NCBI GenBank assembly: GCA_902782815.1
Contig: CACZOS010000286.1
Span: 1-17,319, forward strand
Direction: 5' to 3'
Origin: an uncultured Lachnospiraceae bacterium
GTDB taxonomy: Bacteria; Bacillota; Clostridia; Lachnospirales; Lachnospiraceae
Length of the DNA: 17,319 nucleotides
Notes under the pieces: generated by a model
What the model was told of the DNA's origin: nothing
The model's database searches: none
Seen by the model: only the letters and a program-made list of their open reading frames with translations
Position numbers and translations under genes: made by a program
Shown here: piece after piece, positions 13,590 through 17,319 of the stretch
Numbering within the stretch: position 1 is the stretch's first letter
Layout: each line of letters begins with the position of its first letter

Positions 13590-15323
13590 ATGAAAAAAGC
13601 ACGCATTCTCTTTATTCTGTTATTGATTTCCTATATATTATGCGGGTGCCGGTCCCGCACTCAGATCCTTTTCGATGATTTTCTGGACCATTGCCTGAAA
13701 GAGTATGCCGGCGAGGATGCCGTGTCTCTGCATTCCCTCTTGTCCCATCCCTCATCATGGGGGATCAGGGAGACGGATTGTTCCCCTTATCCGGATCCCT
13801 GCAGGGCAGCCGGGGATGATTTTGCAGAAGAAAAGCAGGAAATGCTGACTAAGCTGAAAGCCTTTGACACTACCAGGCTGACTGCGGAGCAGCAGCAGAT
13901 CGCGGTTCTCCTGAGAACGGACCTGGAGGCATCCCTGGACATAGCCCGTAAATACCCCTGGCACAGAACCACCCTGGGAAAAAACGGGGATGCGGTTTCT
14001 TTTGCCCTTTCCCTCTCTAGGTATGAATTCCGGAGAAAAGAGGATATCCGTCTCTATTTCCGGATTCTGGAGCAGACTCCGGCCTACCTGGACAGGATCT
14101 ACCTCTATGAAAAGGGCCGGAACAAGGCAGGTCTTCTGACCTCTCCCCTCCTCCTTCAGGACACTTCTGAGGAAATCACTTCCCTTGTTTCTTCGGAGCC
14201 GGAAAATAATATTCTGGTAATGGGGTTTAAAGAGAGGCTCGGATCCATCCCTTCCATTACGGACAAGGAAATTGAAACCTATGTAAAAGACAACAGAAAG
14301 ATTGTAAAAGAAAAGATTATTCCTGCTTATCAGCATTTGAACAGAAATCTGACGGAAAAACTGGAGTGCGGCACGGACCAGGAACGAGTCTGCCAGTATC
14401 CGTCCGGATCAGACTACTATGCTTTTCTGCTGAAGACCAACGTGGGTACCCTGCGTACCGCTGAAGAATGTCAGGCTGCCCTAAAAGGCCTCTACGCGGC
14501 TGCCGAAGAAGAAAAGAAAGGCTTATATAAGGAATATCCGGATCTTGACAGCGACTATTACGGTGTCCTCCCATCCTTAAGCAAGGCGGATGATATCCTG
14601 AACGCCCAGCGGCAGGATACCCTGATCTACTTCCCGGCCATCAGCCCTGTCTCCCTGGAGATCAGAGATCTGCCCGAAGAACTTTCCGGCAGCAGCGTCA
14701 GAGCTTATTATTCACTTCCTCCGGCGGATAGCGATTCCTCCCAGTCACTCTGGCTTGATCCCACGATCAAGGACGCAGGAGAACTCTACGGTCTTTTGTC
14801 CCATGAAGGCTACCCGGGGCATGCCTACCAGACAAACCATCTTTATCAGCATATGTATCATCCCCTTCAGCTCTATCTGCGGAACAAGGGCTTCGATGAA
14901 GGCTGGGCCACCTATGCCCAGTTATTCTCCTACGGCTTTCTGACTTTTACCGGAAAAGAGGATGAGGAGGCAGAACCACTGAGAACTCTGTATAAGGATC
15001 AGAAGCTCATGGAGTTGTGCCTGTATGCCATAAGCGACATTTATGTCAATGTGGATAACCATTCCATGCAGGAACTGGATACCATGCTCCGGGAATATCA
15101 GGTTCCGGAAGGGAAGGCCGAGGCCATATACCATCATGTCATTGCCCATCCCACAGATTATCTGACCTATGCCATGGGCTACTGCCTGATTCAGGAAATA
15201 AAGGAAGCACAGGGGGAAGGAACCAGTCCGCAGCAGATCCATTCCGCCCTTTTGCGGTTCGGATCCTGTCCCGGCTACATTCTCTCTTCTTTTATGGAAG
15301 TGTGGGAGAGAAACCGGCAATAG
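13590..15323 (+). CDS. DUF885 metallopeptidase-like lipoprotein
   Basis: This 577-residue protein begins MKKARILFILLLISYILCGC, a lipoprotein signal ending in a Leu-Cys-Gly-Cys lipobox. The body matches DUF885, a family of predicted zinc carboxypeptidase-like enzymes. The motif SHEGYPGHAYQ supplies an HExxxxH-type pair (His405, Glu406, His411), and FDEGWATYAQ supplies Glu437, the likely third ligand. LTAEQQQIAVLLRTDLEASL, YPWHRTT and the C-terminal YAMGYCLIQEIKEA also fit. The start at 13590 is chosen over an ATG at 13494 because GGAGG is 5 nt upstream and only this start gives a signal peptide. It probably acts outside the membrane on peptides; the substrate is unknown. No clear terminator follows before the next gene. 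Confidence 0.88.
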   Translation: MKKARILFILLLISYILCGCRSRTQILFDDFLDHCLKEYAGEDAVSLHSLLSHPSSWGIRETDCSPYPDPCRAAGDDFAEEKQEMLTKLKAFDTTRLTAEQQQIAVLLRTDLEASLDIARKYPWHRTTLGKNGDAVSFALSLSRYEFRRKEDIRLYFRILEQTPAYLDRIYLYEKGRNKAGLLTSPLLLQDTSEEITSLVSSEPENNILVMGFKERLGSIPSITDKEIETYVKDNRKIVKEKIIPAYQHLNRNLTEKLECGTDQERVCQYPSGSDYYAFLLKTNVGTLRTAEECQAALKGLYAAAEEEKKGLYKEYPDLDSDYYGVLPSLSKADDILNAQRQDTLIYFPAISPVSLEIRDLPEELSGSSVRAYYSLPPADSDSSQSLWLDPTIKDAGELYGLLSHEGYPGHAYQTNHLYQHMYHPLQLYLRNKGFDEGWATYAQLFSYGFLTFTGKEDEEAEPLRTLYKDQKLMELCLYAISDIYVNVDNHSMQELDTMLREYQVPEGKAEAIYHHVIAHPTDYLTYAMGYCLIQEIKEAQGEGTSPQQIHSALLRFGSCPGYILSSFMEVWERNRQ

Positions 15324-15335
15324 CTCTCAATAACA

Positions 15336-15349
15336 ACAATACATATTGT
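15336..15349. promoter_or_regulatory. Small inverted repeat overlapping the -35 of the next gene
   Basis: ACAATA-CA-TATTGT is a 6-bp inverted repeat whose right arm covers part of the -35 box (15346-15351). It could be an operator, but it is short and AT-rich. Confidence 0.3.
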
Positions 15350-15374
15350 AATTGTGATCAAAGAATGATATGAT
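15346..15374 (+). promoter_or_regulatory. Candidate promoter of the DUF6273 gene
   Basis: TTGTAA (15346-15351) and TATGAT (15369-15374) are 17 bp apart. A leader of about 30 nt ends with AAAAGGAG before the ATG at 15413. Confidence 0.65.
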
Positions 15375-15412
15375 AGTTGCGCTGAGCATGCTTAGGAAAA
15401 GGAGACTTTTCG

Positions 15413-16762
15413 ATGAAAAACGATGAAAAGATAGATATTATTCTTAACGATGACAAAACCGAAGAAGAGCTGAATCGGGAAGAAGTAATCAATCAGAATT
15501 ACCAGACAGCCCAGCGGTATATCAATATTGCCGAGTATATGCGGCAGTATGAGGAGCAGGATAAGTATTATCATCGTGCTATCCAGACCCTGGAAAAATG
15601 TAATGAAGATCATCGGTTTGATAAAGAGATCGAGGAACTGAACTACAAAAAATTTGCTGTCCGCACAAACGGTAAGATCACTCTTTATAAAGAGGCCTGT
15701 AAGATCCGTGATAAGGCCAAATCACCCCAGGATTATTATTCTGCCCAGGCAGTTTTCCGCCGTATCGCAAAATATGAGCCTAATCATACCATCCAGGAAA
15801 AATGGGTCAGTCCGGAGTTATATCAGGAAGCATTGAAGTGTTCGGATTCGGCAAAACAGGCAGATCTCTGTGAGAAGATGGCTGTTGCCCGGGAAAAAGC
15901 GGACAAAAGACAAAGTTTATACGCCAGCGTTGCATTGATCGTGGTTATACTGGCTCTGGTTGTTTTTTCCAGGACTACCATGGCCCGCCGGGTTCTTGCT
16001 TACGCCTATGAGACAGTGGGAATCCATACCGGAGCCTGGCAGAAGTATAATGCTGTATACAGACGTACAGGCGAGAAAGAGGCATATCTTAAGTATCTGG
16101 AAAACCGTTACAAAGCCGCAAAACATGCTCTGGACGAAGGTGATCTGGATATGGCTTACGATGATTTCGCGGCGGTATCCCGCCCTGAAAAGGGTTTCGG
16201 TTATGATCGGGGTTACGAAGACAGTTGTCTTCAGTTCTCCCGGCTGGAGCAGCAGAGAATCAAAGAAAGTCCCGCAGAAGAGGTCGTTCATTTTGCCGGG
16301 ATGGACTGGCGTATCCTGGAAAGGCAGGATGACCGCGTATTACTGATAAAAGACGAATCACTGGGATCCATTCCTTTTGATGAGGCAGGTAAACATTCCT
16401 CCTGGGCAGATTCCTCAGTCAGGAAATGGCTCAACAACACTTTTCTCACCGAAAATTTTTCTCAGGAAGAAACCGATCTGATTCTGGACACCGAAGTGGT
16501 CACGGAAAAGAATACTTATTTCCCGGGAGTTGATCCGGGAGAGACCACCACAGACAAGCTTTTCCTCATGAGTATCGGAGAGGAGCAGCAGTATTATGAT
16601 CTGCTCCATGAAACAGAAACCTGCTGGTGGCTGAGGACTCCGGGAGCCCATGAAGGAAGCATGGCTTTTGTCTATCGGGACAAAGAAGTCATGCCCTACG
16701 GCTATGAAGTCAGCAACACGGAGATCACTGTAAAACCGCTGATCTGGCTTTCTCTCAACTGA
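15413..16762 (+). CDS. Single-pass membrane protein, helical N-terminus and DUF6273
   Basis: The protein has 449 residues. The N-terminal part (about 1-165) is charged and helical with TPR-like pairs (YQTAQRYINIAEYMRQYEEQ, YYSAQAVFRRIAKYEPN) and is probably cytoplasmic. One membrane segment lies at about 169-186. A second helical TPR-like stretch follows, then DUF6273 (about 290-449): VHFAGMDWRILE, VLLIKDE, SSVRKWLNNTFL, DKLFLMSIGEEQQYY, ETCWWLRTPG and the end TVKPLIWLSLN. DUF6273 is a C-type-lectin-like or formylglycine-related small domain of unknown function found in many gut Firmicutes; this fold link is tentative. AAAAGGAG is 8 nt before the start. It has its own promoter and a strong terminator. 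Similar architecture is often seen near surface kinases, but no partner is certain. Confidence 0.84.
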   Translation: MKNDEKIDIILNDDKTEEELNREEVINQNYQTAQRYINIAEYMRQYEEQDKYYHRAIQTLEKCNEDHRFDKEIEELNYKKFAVRTNGKITLYKEACKIRDKAKSPQDYYSAQAVFRRIAKYEPNHTIQEKWVSPELYQEALKCSDSAKQADLCEKMAVAREKADKRQSLYASVALIVVILALVVFSRTTMARRVLAYAYETVGIHTGAWQKYNAVYRRTGEKEAYLKYLENRYKAAKHALDEGDLDMAYDDFAAVSRPEKGFGYDRGYEDSCLQFSRLEQQRIKESPAEEVVHFAGMDWRILERQDDRVLLIKDESLGSIPFDEAGKHSSWADSSVRKWLNNTFLTENFSQEETDLILDTEVVTEKNTYFPGVDPGETTTDKLFLMSIGEEQQYYDLLHETETCWWLRTPGAHEGSMAFVYRDKEVMPYGYEVSNTEITVKPLIWLSLN

Positions 16763-16790
16763 AATACAGTTTTAAAAAAATAAAATGCAA

Positions 16791-16840
16791 AGAGGCTTCC
16801 TTCCGAAGTGGTTTTCCATTTCGGAAGGAAGCCTCTGTTT
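16791..16840. terminator. Very strong bidirectional terminator between DUF6273 and fhs genes
   Basis: A 17-bp perfect stem (16791-16807 with 16820-16836, AGAGGCTTCCTTCCGAA) extends through GTGG/CCAT to 21 bp with a TTTT loop. On the plus strand GTTTTTCTTT follows; on the minus strand the A-rich tract before it gives TTTTATTTTTTT. It can end both converging genes. Confidence 0.95.
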
Positions 16841-16861
16841 TTCTTTACATGATCGGATCGA

Positions 16862-17319
16862 TCAGAATAAACCGGTGATCTTTCCGTCATCGGTCACATC
16901 GATGCCGAATGCGGCAGGTTTCTTGGGGAGACCCGGCATGGTCATAATGGCTCCGGTAATGGCTACCACAAAGCCTGCGCCCGCACTGACATAGACCTCT
17001 CTGACAGTGATCTTGAATCCCTGGGGACGTCCTAATTTATCCTGGTCGTCGGAAAGGGAATACTGGGTTTTGGCCATACATACCGGAAGGTTGCCAAAGC
17101 CAAGCTTTGTCAGATTATCCAGTGTCTTCAGGGCTGCCGGCTCAAAGTTCACGCCGTCTGCTCCGTAGATTTCTCTGGATACTGTCTCGATCTTCTCCTT
17201 AAGAGGCATTTCGTCCGGGTAGAGCACATGGAAATGACTCTCTTTTTCCTCCAGTGTCTTGACAACTTTCTCAGCCAGAGCGATTCCGCCTTCTCCGCCT
17301 TTTGCCCATACTTCGGACA
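16862..17319 (-). CDS. fhs: Formate-tetrahydrofolate ligase, C-terminal part (cut by window edge)
   Basis: About 151 C-terminal residues of a normally ~556-residue enzyme are present. It makes 10-formyl-tetrahydrofolate from formate, ATP and tetrahydrofolate in the one-carbon/Wood-Ljungdahl route. Recognisable segments are [73 protein letters not shown] and [17 protein letters not shown]. The frame opens at the right edge with a Ser codon at 17317. The reading frame is intact to its stop. It converges on the DUF6273 gene across a shared terminator. Confidence 0.97.
   Translation of the reverse strand, partial: SEVWAKGGEGGIALAEKVVKTLEEKESHFHVLYPDEMPLKEKIETVSREIYGADGVNFEPAALKTLDNLTKLGFGNLPVCMAKTQYSLSDDQDKLGRPQGFKITVREVYVSAGAGFVVAITGAIMTMPGLPKKPAAFGIDVTDDGKITGLF

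Overview
The window looks like a chromosomal segment from a Clostridia bacterium, most likely a Lachnospiraceae. The reasons are a large Alu-type SRP RNA, a DUF951 gene next to rpsF, a class I lysyl-tRNA synthetase with a C-terminal tRNA-binding domain, formate-tetrahydrofolate ligase, DUF885 and DUF6273 proteins, strong GGAGG ribosome sites and TTGACA/TATAAT promoters. The family-level assignment is inferred from gene content, not from a search.

Layout. Both ends are cut: the 5' part of rpsF (minus strand, 1-167) and the 3' part of fhs (minus strand, 16862-17319). Reading the minus strand downward from tatD, there is a translation/housekeeping block: tatD, rsmA, tadA, the SRP RNA with its own promoter and terminator, then lysS (class I LysRS). 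Next is a trigger-factor-like lipoprotein (extracytoplasmic peptidyl-prolyl isomerase).

Below that is an accessory-looking block: a LytTR regulator with a degenerate receiver domain, a YukD/EsaB-like ubiquitin-fold protein, a transmembrane Ser/Thr kinase, and a 1221-residue membrane-anchored surface protein with Ig-like repeats. The last two genes overlap by 95 nt. DUF951 and rpsF follow, rpsF with its own promoter. On the plus strand, divergent from tatD, lie a DUF885 metallopeptidase-like lipoprotein and a single-pass membrane protein with a helical N-terminus and a C-terminal DUF6273 domain.

How the genes may work together. The housekeeping genes serve translation (tRNA charging, wobble deamination, 16S rRNA dimethylation), membrane targeting (SRP RNA) and one-carbon metabolism. 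The accessory block resembles an envelope-signalling module. The YukD-like protein, the kinase and the Ig-like protein form a tightly packed unit, and a YukD-like protein beside a kinase recalls type VII secretion loci. However, no EssC-type ATPase and no WXG100 substrate is visible here, so this is either an orphan part of such a system or a distinct kinase/ubiquitin-fold/surface-receptor module. This block is the best candidate for something undescribed in the window.
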